Part shown: positions 1 to 7,794 of the stretch, in pieces
Layout of the letters: each line of letters begins with the position of its first letter
Numbering within the stretch: the first letter of the stretch is position 1
Source: an uncultured Eubacterium sp.
Lineage (GTDB): Bacteria; Bacillota; Clostridia; Lachnospirales; Lachnospiraceae
Length of the DNA stretch: 64,000 bases
Assembly (NCBI GenBank): GCA_934322085.1
Contig: CAKRGF010000007.1
Location: 22,032 to 86,031 of the forward strand
Direction of reading: 5' to 3'
Program-made: the position numbers and the translations under genes
Notes under the pieces: generated by a model
What the model was told of the DNA's origin: nothing
The model's database searches: none
The model's input: the letters and a program-made list of their open reading frames with translations, nothing else

Positions 1-475
1 TTACCTTCTGCCACAATAACGGGCTGATCGAATAACCAACCAAACGGTCCAAAACACGTCTTGCCTGCTGGGCATCCACTAAATCCATATCAATTTCCCG
101 CGACTGCTTTAACGACTGGCGAACCGCATTTTTTGTAATTTCATTAAAGGTAATCCGGCTTGTCTTTTTCGGGTCTAACTTCAAAGCATGACATAAATGC
201 CAGGAAATTGCCTCTCCCTCACGGTCGGGGTCAGTTGCGAGATAAATTTTATCTGCCTTCTTGACTTCTTTTCGCAGAGAAGCCAATAGCTCACCTTTTC
301 CTCTGATTGTAATATATTTTGGCTCAAAATCATTCTCGAAATCAACACCCATCTGGCTCTTTGGCATATCTCTGACATGACCATTGGATGCTACCACTTC
401 GTAATTTTTCCCTAAAAATTTTTTAATCGTCTTCGACTTTGCCGGAGACTCTACAATAATAAGATTCTTTGCCAT
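1..475 (-). CDS. topA: DNA topoisomerase I, N-terminal part (cut by window edge)
   Basis: The first 158 codons of type IA topoisomerase, which relaxes negative supercoils by nicking one strand. The protein starts MAKNLIIVESPAKSKTIKKF, the TOPRIM signature with its conserved Glu, and continues with DPDREGEAISWH, the metal-binding acidic motif. The visible end (GYSISPLLWQKV) is the segment just before the region that leads to the catalytic Tyr, so the active-site tyrosine lies outside the window. The ATG at 473-475 agrees with the family start. It lies 110 bp downstream of dprA on the same strand, the usual dprA-topA order in Firmicutes. Seen: TOPRIM motifs. Known: family function. Confidence 0.95.
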   Translation of the reverse strand, partial: MAKNLIIVESPAKSKTIKKFLGKNYEVVASNGHVRDMPKSQMGVDFENDFEPKYITIRGKGELLASLRKEVKKADKIYLATDPDREGEAISWHLCHALKLDPKKTSRITFNEITKNAVRQSLKQSREIDMDLVDAQQARRVLDRLVGYSISPLLWQKV

Positions 476-585
476 ATTACCCTCCATTGATAATGATAAA
501 TGCTCTCTATTTTATGAATCATATTGTTCCAAAAATTTTCACAAACTCTAGCATACACCATTTTAATCGGGCTTTCAAGCAATTT

Positions 586-1659
586 TTATATTTTTTTCAT
601 AAAGAAACTTCTGCCGACCTCGATGACATACCCCTTCCTCTGCAGCACAATCATACTCTTTAACACCTGTGCCGCTGGCATGGATAACCCCATTGAAATC
701 TCATCCATATGCATCGTTTTTCCGCCGAGAAATGTTAGAATTTTCTGCTCTGCCTCATTCACATTTTGTGAGCCTTCAGGCGTCTTAACTCCATAATAAT
801 CTAGTATATCATCCGGCGTCAGAACCGGTACCGCTCCCATACGAATCAGCCGGTTACATCCGACACTTAATTCATCCCCAATCCGTCCGGGAATAACAAA
901 TACATCCTTTCCCTGCTCAAGCGCCGCATCTGCTGTAATCAAAGAACCACTCTTTTCTCTGGCTTCCACCACTAAAATTCCATCCGACAGACCGCTGATA
1001 ATACGGTTTCTCATAGGAAAGAACACCGGCTTTGCACGGGCATACACCGGAAATTCAGAAATCACCCCTCCATGCCTTATAATACTCTCATACAAATTCT
1101 GATGACACGAAGGATAACACCTCATCACACCAGAGCCTAATACAGCATAGGTTTCACCTCCGGCTTCTAACGCTCCCTGGTGTCCCCATCCATCAATTCC
1201 AAGTGCCATCCCGCTAATCACATAAACACCAGCTGCAGCCAGACGATAACTAAACATCCGTGCCATATCCCGTCCGTACAGCGTACAATTCCTCGCCCCA
1301 ACAACTGCCACAGAAAGTTTTGCTGCATCCGGCAGTTTTCCTTTTACAAAAAGCCTCTTTGGTGGGGAGTCAATGTGTTTTAACCGGTCCGGATAAGATT
1401 CATGAAAATAGGAATAAAACGAAATATGATTCTTCTCTAACTGCTCCCACTCATGCCGCCATCCCTCCTGCTTATAAGTTTTGGCAAACTGATTCCTTTC
1501 CCGTGGTTTCATCCACTCTGCGTTTTCGATATCCGTTTCGGAAAGAGATTGCGCCTTATCTATACTTTTATACCGCTCAAAGAACCTCTGCACAAAAGAT
1601 AAACCAACACCGGAAAGGGAGGTCAGCCAGAACAGATATTTTTCTTCTTCCTTTGTCAT
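586..1659 (-). CDS. dprA: DNA-processing protein DprA
   Basis: 357-aa DprA/Smf, which binds single-stranded DNA and loads RecA during natural transformation. The N-terminal part (about 1-65) looks like the helical SAM/HhH-like region. The Rossmann-type core follows (about 100-290), with VVGARNCTLYGRDMA, SGMALGIDGWGHQGAL, a GSGV nucleotide-type loop and EKSGSLITADAALEQGKDVF. A short winged-helix-like tail follows to the end. Its ATG overlaps the comM stop in an ATGA junction, so the two are translationally coupled. DprA is widespread in species not known to be competent, so competence is not implied by the gene alone. Confidence 0.96.
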   Translation of the reverse strand: MTKEEEKYLFWLTSLSGVGLSFVQRFFERYKSIDKAQSLSETDIENAEWMKPRERNQFAKTYKQEGWRHEWEQLEKNHISFYSYFHESYPDRLKHIDSPPKRLFVKGKLPDAAKLSVAVVGARNCTLYGRDMARMFSYRLAAAGVYVISGMALGIDGWGHQGALEAGGETYAVLGSGVMRCYPSCHQNLYESIIRHGGVISEFPVYARAKPVFFPMRNRIISGLSDGILVVEAREKSGSLITADAALEQGKDVFVIPGRIGDELSVGCNRLIRMGAVPVLTPDDILDYYGVKTPEGSQNVNEAEQKILTFLGGKTMHMDEISMGLSMPAAQVLKSMIVLQRKGYVIEVGRSFFMKKI

Positions 1660-3188
1660 ATCGTCTCCACCCCCCAGTATTTGCGGTCCACACTGCGAAA
1701 ACGAACCGCCTCTGTTATATGGCTTTCTAAAATCGTATCACTTTCCTCTAAATCTGCAACTGTCCTTGATACACGTACAATCCGGCAAAGCCGTCTCACA
1801 CTCATCTGCTCTTTTCGAAATAGAAATTCTAAAAATTCTTTTTCTGCCGGTCCCATTACGCAATATTTTTTCATCGCCTGCGGCGTCAACTCACTATTAT
1901 AGGAAAAGTTTTCTTTTTGATAGCGTTCCTTTTGAATCCTATGCACCCGCTTCACACGTTCTCTTATCTGCTTACTTGTCTCTCCCTTTTTCTCATACAG
2001 GGAAAATTCAGGCAGCCCTGTCTCTACACATAAATCCATCCGGTCTAACAAAGGCTCACTAATTTTCGCTAAATAGTGCCTGATATCTGCTGTCGTACAC
2101 CGGCATTTGTCCCGGTTTGGATAATAGCCGCACCTGCATGGGTTCATCGCAGCCACAAACGAGCAGTCCGATGGATACTCATAACTGCTCCCAACACGTG
2201 CAATCGTCACTTTCTGTTCCTCTAACGGCTGCCTGAGCACCTCTAAGGCATTCCTTGAAAATTCCGGAAGTTCATCCAAAAACAAAATTCCCTTTGATGC
2301 CAATGTAATCTCTCCCGGCATCGGAATCCTGCCACCCCCGGTGAGAGCCGTCGCCGTCGTTGTATGATGGGGAGCACGAAACGGCCGTCTTTTCAGCACG
2401 GACGCATGTTCCCCTAAAAGTCCACACACACTGTACAATCTCGTTACTTCCACACTTTCTTCTAACGTCATCGGCGGCAGAATCGTTGGAAGCCTCTTCG
2501 CAAGCATCGTCTTCCCACTTCCAGGTGGTCCAATCAACAAAAGATTATGTCTTCCACTCACCGCAATTTCCGCCGCACGTTTCATCATCCCCTGCCCTTT
2601 GATATCTAAAAAATCCAGTCCTTCTTCCTGTGACTCATCCCACTTTTCAAAAGGAATATATACTTTCTTTAGCGAAATTTCTCCCCTCAGAAAACGCAGT
2701 GTTTCCGAAAGACTCTCTACTCCATAAAGAGAAATTCCTTCTAATACGGCAGCCTCCTCTACATTTCCTTTTGGCACAAGAAACTGGCGAAGTCCCTGCT
2801 TCTTTCCTTCTAAGACCATGGCTAATACACCATTTACACTCTGTACGGAACCATCTAAACCAAGTTCCCCGATAAACATTGTATCTTTGATACATTCTTT
2901 GGATAAATGACCGAATGCGGTCAATAGACAAATAGCGATTGGAAGGTCAAACGTTGTGCCTTCCTTTCTTACATTCGCAGGCGATAGATTTACCGTAATG
3001 CGTTTCGCCGGAAAACGAATTCCCATCTGGCGCACGGCAATCCGCACGCGCTCCCTCGCCTCTTTCACGGCAGAGGCTAAAAATCCCACCATATCAAAAA
3101 CGGGCAGACCATCACTGACATCTGCCTCAATACGGATTACTCTGGCTTTTGTACCATAGACATCCGCGCCAAATGATTGACTAAACAT
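1656..3188 (-). CDS. comM: ComM/YifB-type Mg-chelatase-like AAA+ ATPase
   Basis: 510-aa member of the YifB/ComM family. In Gammaproteobacteria ComM is a hexameric helicase that promotes branch migration during integration of transforming DNA. The N-terminal Lon-protease-like fold (about 1-165) is followed by the AAA+ module with Walker A GPPGSGKTMLAK and Walker B ILFLDELPEF. Next comes a cysteine cluster (MNPCRCGYYPNRDKCRC) typical of this family and a C-terminal Mg-chelatase-like helical domain. The ATG at 3188 has AGGAGG five bases upstream. Adjacent to dprA, so a recombination role is likely, though unproven in Clostridia. Confidence 0.95.
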   Translation of the reverse strand: MFSQSFGADVYGTKARVIRIEADVSDGLPVFDMVGFLASAVKEARERVRIAVRQMGIRFPAKRITVNLSPANVRKEGTTFDLPIAICLLTAFGHLSKECIKDTMFIGELGLDGSVQSVNGVLAMVLEGKKQGLRQFLVPKGNVEEAAVLEGISLYGVESLSETLRFLRGEISLKKVYIPFEKWDESQEEGLDFLDIKGQGMMKRAAEIAVSGRHNLLLIGPPGSGKTMLAKRLPTILPPMTLEESVEVTRLYSVCGLLGEHASVLKRRPFRAPHHTTTATALTGGGRIPMPGEITLASKGILFLDELPEFSRNALEVLRQPLEEQKVTIARVGSSYEYPSDCSFVAAMNPCRCGYYPNRDKCRCTTADIRHYLAKISEPLLDRMDLCVETGLPEFSLYEKKGETSKQIRERVKRVHRIQKERYQKENFSYNSELTPQAMKKYCVMGPAEKEFLEFLFRKEQMSVRRLCRIVRVSRTVADLEESDTILESHITEAVRFRSVDRKYWGVETI

Positions 3189-3222
3189 AAAATCCTCCTA
3201 ACCTGAGGAACAAACCAAATAT

Positions 3223-3251
3223 ATCATATCACACAGGTTGGGGGGATGCAA
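3223..3251 (-). promoter_or_regulatory. Predicted sigma-A promoter of comM-dprA(-topA)
   Basis: On the minus strand TTGCAT (-35, 3246-3251) and TATGAT (-10, 3223-3228) are separated by exactly 17 bases. The site lies 35 bp upstream of the comM start and just after the nrdR stop, so it would drive comM-dprA and perhaps topA. Confidence 0.65.
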
Positions 3252-3258
3252 GTCTTTT

Positions 3259-3723
3259 TTAGTTCTTTTGCTGTTTCTCCAACAATTTTTTTATTTCGTC
3301 CATAAACGTATTCACATCTTTAAATTCACGATATACGGAAGCAAAACGAACATAAGCAACTGGATCTAACTGCTGCAGCTTGTCCATCAGAATTTCTCCG
3401 ATTTTTTTACTCTCTATTTCTTTTTCTCCGAGATTAAATACCGCGCTTTCCACAGAATCGACCAATTCATTAATCTGGTCGACTGAAATCGGCCGTTTAA
3501 TACATGAGCGGAATACACCGCGCTCAATTTTCGAGCGGTCATATGGCTCTCTCATCTGGTCTTTCTTTATAACAACGAGAGGAATCGTCTCTAATTTCTC
3601 ATAGGTCGTAAAACGCTTCCCACATTTTTCACACTGACGGCGGCGGCGAATCGAATTATTATCATCGGCCGGTCTTGAATCAATTACTTTCGTATTTTCT
3701 TCTGCACAAAATGGACATTTCAT
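3259..3723 (-). CDS. nrdR: Transcriptional repressor NrdR
   Basis: 154-aa regulator of ribonucleotide reductase genes. An N-terminal zinc ribbon (MKCPFC at 1-6, then CEKCGKRF at about 31-38) precedes an ATP-cone domain (about 49-139, starting VVIKKDQMREPYDRSKIERG). The ATP cone senses dATP/ATP, and the protein binds NrdR boxes. Full family length. Monocistronic: it has its own promoter at 3753-3781, and comM starts from another promoter downstream. No ribonucleotide reductase gene is in this window, so its targets lie elsewhere. Confidence 0.97.
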   Translation of the reverse strand: MKCPFCAEENTKVIDSRPADDNNSIRRRRQCEKCGKRFTTYEKLETIPLVVIKKDQMREPYDRSKIERGVFRSCIKRPISVDQINELVDSVESAVFNLGEKEIESKKIGEILMDKLQQLDPVAYVRFASVYREFKDVNTFMDEIKKLLEKQQKN

Positions 3724-3752
3724 AGTCTTCTCTCCTTCTTTTCACTACTGTA

Positions 3753-3781
3753 AGTATATCGAATTTTGGGCATGAAGTAAA
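3753..3781 (-). promoter_or_regulatory. Predicted sigma-A promoter of nrdR
   Basis: On the minus strand TTTACT (-35, 3776-3781) and TATACT (-10, 3753-3758) are 17 bases apart. The -10 lies 30 bp upstream of the nrdR ATG, which has AGAAGGAGAG as ribosome site. The site sits immediately after the ymxH stop. Confidence 0.6.
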
Positions 3782-3783
3782 GA

Positions 3784-4044
3784 CTAGCTTCCACATTTTT
3801 TTGTGACACGTTCCTTATTTACCTCCACTAGAATCAAATCCGTTCCGATTTTGCAGATATGGCATATTTCAATCACATATTCTTCTTCCCTGCCAAGCAC
3901 ACCAAAAAATTTGCAGGGACCCGGAATAATAATATGCGTAATTTTTCCGGTGCACAAATCAAACTCAACATCTTCCACAAAACCAAGTCTCTCGCCATCG
4001 CAAATATTAATGACTTCCTTCTCTCTCAAATCACAAATCCGCAT
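3784..4044 (-). CDS. ymxH: YlmC/YmxH-family PRC-barrel sporulation protein
   Basis: 86-aa protein of the YlmC/YmxH family, a single PRC-barrel-like beta domain (MRICDLREKEVINICDGERL at the start, GKITHIIIPGP in the middle). Members are widespread in endospore formers and are annotated as sporulation proteins; the molecular function is not known. It is divergent from sigG across 110 bp, which fits a sporulation context. The ATG has AAGGAG seven to eight bases upstream. The tail is Lys/Cys-bearing (ERVTKKCGS). Family assignment is good; role is inferred. Confidence 0.85.
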   Translation of the reverse strand: MRICDLREKEVINICDGERLGFVEDVEFDLCTGKITHIIIPGPCKFFGVLGREEEYVIEICHICKIGTDLILVEVNKERVTKKCGS

Positions 4045-4086
4045 AAAAAATCTCCTTCTTTTTCTAAAATATTATATGTGACGAAC

Positions 4087-4116
4087 GCATAATTTGTGTT
4101 TCATCTGTTCATGATA
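4087..4116 (+). promoter_or_regulatory. Sigma-G/sigma-F-type promoter in front of sigG
   Basis: GCATA (4087-4091), an 18-base gap and CATGATA (4110-4116) match the Bacillus forespore pattern GYATR-N18-CATNNTA at every defined position. The site lies 38 bp upstream of the sigG ATG, whose ribosome site TGGAGG is at 4142-4147. This would let SigG drive its own gene, as in B. subtilis. Confidence 0.6.
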
Positions 4117-4154
4117 AAAGAAAGAAAATCAATGGACAAAATGGAGGACTTATC

Positions 4155-4934
4155 ATGGCACACTACAAGGTTGAAATCTGCGGCATTAATACAAGCAAAC
4201 TCCCACTCTTGTCAAATGAAGAAAAAAAGACACTGTTCGATAAAATAAAAAAAGGGGATAAAAAGGCACGTGAAGCTTACATTCATGGTAATCTCCGTCT
4301 CGTGTTAAGTATCATCCAGAGGTTTAATAACAGTAACGAAAATGTAGACGATTTATTTCAGATTGGATGCATTGGTTTAATGAAGGCAATTGATAATTTT
4401 GACGTCACACAAGATGTAAAATTTTCAACCTATGCAGTACCGATGATTATTGGCGAGGTACGGCGCTATCTTCGTGATAATAATGCGATTCGTGTGAGCC
4501 GCTCCCTCCGTGACACAGCCTACAAAGCAATTTATGCCAAAGAGGCACTGATGAAAAAACAGGAAACAGAACCAACCTTAGAAGAAATTTCAAAAATGAT
4601 TGATGTTCCACCGGAAGACATTGTTTTTGCGCTGGATGCCATCCAAAGTCCGGTCTCACTGTATGAACCGGTTTACTCCGAAGGCGGGGATACGTTGTAT
4701 GTCATGGATCAAATCAGTGACAAAAAAAACAAAGAATCCAACTGGGTCGAACACCTCTCCTTAAAAGACGCATTGAGCCATCTGCCGGAACGTGAAAACC
4801 ACATTATAAAGCTCCGCTATCTGGAAGGGAAAACACAAATGGAAGTAGCAAACGAAATCCATATCTCCCAGGCGCAGGTCTCACGACTGGAAAAAAACGC
4901 CCTGAAAATCATGAAAAATCACTTAGAGGCATAA
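4155..4934 (+). CDS. sigG: RNA polymerase sporulation sigma factor SigG
   Basis: 259-aa late forespore sigma factor. It starts MAHYKVEICGINTSKLPLL, very close to the B. subtilis SigG N-terminus, which is diagnostic against SigF. Region 2 (NLRLVLSIIQRFNN, DDLFQIGCIGLMKAIDNFD, KFSTYAVPMIIGEVRRYLRDNN) and region 4 (LPERENHIIKLRYLEGKTQMEVA, ISQAQVSRLEKNAL) are complete. In Bacillus sigG lies downstream of sigE; here sigE and spoIIGA are about 20 kb away and sigG stands alone, divergent from ymxH. A sigma-G-type promoter precedes it and a hairpin terminator follows. Confidence 0.97.
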   Translation: MAHYKVEICGINTSKLPLLSNEEKKTLFDKIKKGDKKAREAYIHGNLRLVLSIIQRFNNSNENVDDLFQIGCIGLMKAIDNFDVTQDVKFSTYAVPMIIGEVRRYLRDNNAIRVSRSLRDTAYKAIYAKEALMKKQETEPTLEEISKMIDVPPEDIVFALDAIQSPVSLYEPVYSEGGDTLYVMDQISDKKNKESNWVEHLSLKDALSHLPERENHIIKLRYLEGKTQMEVANEIHISQAQVSRLEKNALKIMKNHLEA

Positions 4935-4940
4935 AATAAA

Positions 4941-5012
4941 GAAGTTCAATTTGATTTAAGATTAGATAACCCTTCGTGTTAAAAGTCTCTCACAAATTGA
5001 ACTTCTTTTTTC
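4941..5012. terminator. Bidirectional terminator between sigG and uxuB
   Basis: A 13-bp perfect inverted repeat (4941-4953 with 4993-5005; GAAGTTCAATTTG and its complement) encloses a 39-base loop. It is followed by T6-T7 on the plus strand and by a T-rich run on the minus strand. It lies between the convergent ends of sigG and uxuB and can serve both. Confidence 0.8.
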
Positions 5013-5035
5013 ATATCCTAAAAGAATACGTTATT

Positions 5036-6640
5036 TTAGTCTACATACTTCTTTAATGTGCTGCGGATTGCACCTTTTCCAGCAATCAATTCCACAAACA
5101 TCTTCTCCACTTTCTCACCAAGAGAAACCGAATAGAGGTCTACGGCAAAAATCGATGCATCACTCAAAATTGGCTGCAATTTATCATGTACATCCGTATC
5201 GCCAAAGGAAATTCCAGCGACATGAGCTTTCACTTCATCCAAACGTGGGTCAGGACTCTGTTCAAAAGCGTTACCTTCGTCATCAATTCCCATCAAATAG
5301 CGGCACCAGCCTGCTAATACAAGCGGAATTAACGTAAGGCTCTTTGTATCTAAGTCTTCTCTGCTCTCATAGAACTTAATTGTCTCGCCAAAGCGGATTG
5401 GGAGTTTTTGTGACGTATCACAGGCAATTCTCTGTGGCGTATCCGGCATAAATGGATTTGGCAGACGCTTTGTCAATACTGCGTTTGCAAATTCTTTCGG
5501 ATCAATAACGCCGGGATTTACAACAACCGGCATTGCTTCCTCATAACACATCTTCTGAATCAACTGAGAAAGTTCTTTGTCTTCCATCTCATCATGAATG
5601 GAAGTATGTCCTAACATACAGCCATAAATAGCAAGTGCTGTGTGCAGTGGATTCAAGCAGGTACAAACCTTCATCTTTTCTACTTTATCCACCGTCTCAC
5701 GGTCTGTAAACACAATACCTGCTTTTTCCAATGGTGGACGTCCATTCGGGAAGTTATCTTCAATAACAAGATAACCGGTCTCCTCTGAATTTACGAACGG
5801 AGCTGTATACGTATTGCGGCTTGTAATAATCAAGTCGGTATCCTCAAAACCATCTTTTTCCAGCATTTCTTTTACTTTTTCATCTGGTCTTGGCGTGATT
5901 TTATCAATCATTGACCATGGGAAAGATACTTTTTCTTCCATATAGGAAACAAAATCATCATCCACTTTTCCTGCCTGTTTCCATGCATCTACATATGCCA
6001 TAACGCCGGCCTTTAACTTGTCTCCATTGTGAGAACAGTTATCGGTACTGACAAGGGCAAGCGGTGCCCCATTTTTAACAAAACGTGCGTAGCACAGAGA
6101 GGCAATGCGTCCCATCAGATGACTCTGATTTCCCGGGCCTGCTAAAAAACCATCTTCTACACCCGGCAGTTTTTCTCCTTTACCATTGACTAATGAATAT
6201 CCTTTTTCCGTAATGGTAAATGTCACCATCTGAAGAGAAGGATTTTCAAAAATCTCAGTAAGACGTGCATAATCTTCTGGTGCCACCGGGTCAGCAACTA
6301 ACGATTCTGTTACGCTTCCAACCACGTGTTTCTCAATGGTTCCCTCAGCTTTTAACACAACTGACAAACTCAACCCATCATATGGTTTGTATGCCTTTGT
6401 AATAATCTCATGGTCAAAGCTCTCTGCCACAACAACACCGCGGTCATATTCTCCTAAATTCAGCAAATCCTGTAATTTTGCAGCCGGAAATGCACGGAAA
6501 ATATTACCGGCACCAAAGTGAACCCATGTCGGGTTTTCCTTTGTTTTTTTCTTTAATTCTTCTCTGTCATACTTGGGAAGAAGATATCCTTTCTCCTCCC
6601 AGACTTTTTTCTCGCCATTTTGTAAATCTAATAATTTCAT
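5036..6640 (-). CDS. uxuB: Fructuronate reductase (mannitol dehydrogenase family)
   Basis: 534-aa NAD-dependent polyol/uronate dehydrogenase. It interconverts D-fructuronate and D-mannonate in hexuronate catabolism. The N-terminal nucleotide-binding region contains VHFGAGNIFRAF; the family catalytic signature K-x5-N-x2-H is present as KVCTCLNPLHTALA. The ATG at 6638-6640 is preferred over an in-frame GTG 12 bases upstream, because AGAGGTGA sits eight bases before the ATG and overlaps that GTG. The gene follows uxuA by 15 bp, which supports fructuronate reductase over tagaturonate or mannitol activity. It ends the 18-kb xylan-related block and is followed by a terminator. Confidence 0.88.
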   Translation of the reverse strand: MKLLDLQNGEKKVWEEKGYLLPKYDREELKKKTKENPTWVHFGAGNIFRAFPAAKLQDLLNLGEYDRGVVVAESFDHEIITKAYKPYDGLSLSVVLKAEGTIEKHVVGSVTESLVADPVAPEDYARLTEIFENPSLQMVTFTITEKGYSLVNGKGEKLPGVEDGFLAGPGNQSHLMGRIASLCYARFVKNGAPLALVSTDNCSHNGDKLKAGVMAYVDAWKQAGKVDDDFVSYMEEKVSFPWSMIDKITPRPDEKVKEMLEKDGFEDTDLIITSRNTYTAPFVNSEETGYLVIEDNFPNGRPPLEKAGIVFTDRETVDKVEKMKVCTCLNPLHTALAIYGCMLGHTSIHDEMEDKELSQLIQKMCYEEAMPVVVNPGVIDPKEFANAVLTKRLPNPFMPDTPQRIACDTSQKLPIRFGETIKFYESREDLDTKSLTLIPLVLAGWCRYLMGIDDEGNAFEQSPDPRLDEVKAHVAGISFGDTDVHDKLQPILSDASIFAVDLYSVSLGEKVEKMFVELIAGKGAIRSTLKKYVD

Positions 6641-6655
6641 ATGCCTAGTCACCTC

Positions 6656-7726
6656 TTATTTATTTTTATGAATTGCTTCCCACAAACCATTCAGATAAGC
6701 AACACCAAGAGCACGGTCATACAAACCGTATCCAGGTCTTGCCTGCTCGCCCCAAATCATACGGCCATGATCCGGACGAATACATCCGTCAAATCCGGTA
6801 TCAATCAATGCTTTTACAATTTCATACATATCAAGATTTCCATCGCTTGACAAATGAGATACCTCATGGAACAAATCTTTGTTTTCATACTTAATGTTTC
6901 TCAGGTGAGCAAAGTGAATTCTCTCTGCAATTTTCGGATTGCGGATAATCTTTGGCAGATCGTTGTTCAAATTACTTCCAAGAGAACCGGTGCAAAGTGT
7001 AAATCCGTTGTAAATACTTGGATTCATATCGGCAATTTTCAAAAGGTCCTCTTCACAGGTTACAATACGTGGAAGTCCGAATACATCCCAAGCCGGATCG
7101 TCCGGGTGAACTGCCATTTTAATTTTGTATTTTTCACAGGTAGGAATGATACCATCCAAGAAATATTTATAGTTCTCACGCAGTTTGTCTGCATCAACGT
7201 CTTTGTATTTCTCAAACAAATCCATAATCTCATCGCGGCGGTTCGGCTCCCAGCCAGGCATTACAAAGCCGCCACTTGCCTTTTCAATGCGGTCAAACAT
7301 CTCGCTTGCATCGATACCATCAATAATGGATGAATCATAAGCAAGCGCTGTAGAACCATCTTCCAAAGGCATAGCCAAATCTGTACGTGTCCAGTCAAAG
7401 ACCGGCATAAAGTTATAACATACAAGGTGAATGTCTGCTTTTCCAATAGCCTCCAATGATTTGCAGTAGTTTTCAATCAATTCATCTCTTGTCGGAAGAC
7501 CAATTTTAATGTCTTCGTGTACGTTGATACTTTCCACACCAACTAACTTCAAACCTTTTGCTTCTACTTCCTGTTTTCTTTTCATGACGTCCTCATACGT
7601 CCATGCTTCTCCTGCAGGAATATCATGAAGTGCTGTAATTACACCGGTCACACCGGGAATCTGGCGAATCTGGTCCAGTGTCACACTGTCGTTTCCTTCT
7701 CCATACCATCTTAATGTCATGTCCAT
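6656..7726 (-). CDS. uxuA: Mannonate dehydratase
   Basis: 356-aa UxuA, dehydrating D-mannonate to 2-keto-3-deoxygluconate with Mn/Fe. Family features include MTLRWYGEGNDSVTL near the start, VCYNFMPVFDWTRTDL, AVHPDDPAWDVFGLPRIV, CTGSLGSN and the C-terminal RPDHGRMIWGE with metal-binding His and Asp. The start is placed at ATG 7726 because AGAGGT lies eight bases upstream; the TTG two codons earlier would be only two bases from it. It is the first uronate-pathway gene after aguA (68 bp gap) and is followed closely by uxuB. Conversion of glucuronate to fructuronate (UxaC) is not encoded in the window. Confidence 0.96.
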   Translation of the reverse strand: MDMTLRWYGEGNDSVTLDQIRQIPGVTGVITALHDIPAGEAWTYEDVMKRKQEVEAKGLKLVGVESINVHEDIKIGLPTRDELIENYCKSLEAIGKADIHLVCYNFMPVFDWTRTDLAMPLEDGSTALAYDSSIIDGIDASEMFDRIEKASGGFVMPGWEPNRRDEIMDLFEKYKDVDADKLRENYKYFLDGIIPTCEKYKIKMAVHPDDPAWDVFGLPRIVTCEEDLLKIADMNPSIYNGFTLCTGSLGSNLNNDLPKIIRNPKIAERIHFAHLRNIKYENKDLFHEVSHLSSDGNLDMYEIVKALIDTGFDGCIRPDHGRMIWGEQARPGYGLYDRALGVAYLNGLWEAIHKNK

Positions 7727-7794
7727 AATCAATAACCTCTTTTCTTTTTATTATACTTTCTTAGTATGTTACGAATGATCTTGTCTAAATCATC

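Noticed and set aside
4045..4086. Sigma-E type promoter for ymxH (CATATAAT on the minus strand)
   Set aside because: The -10 fits but no matching -35 is found at the right distance.
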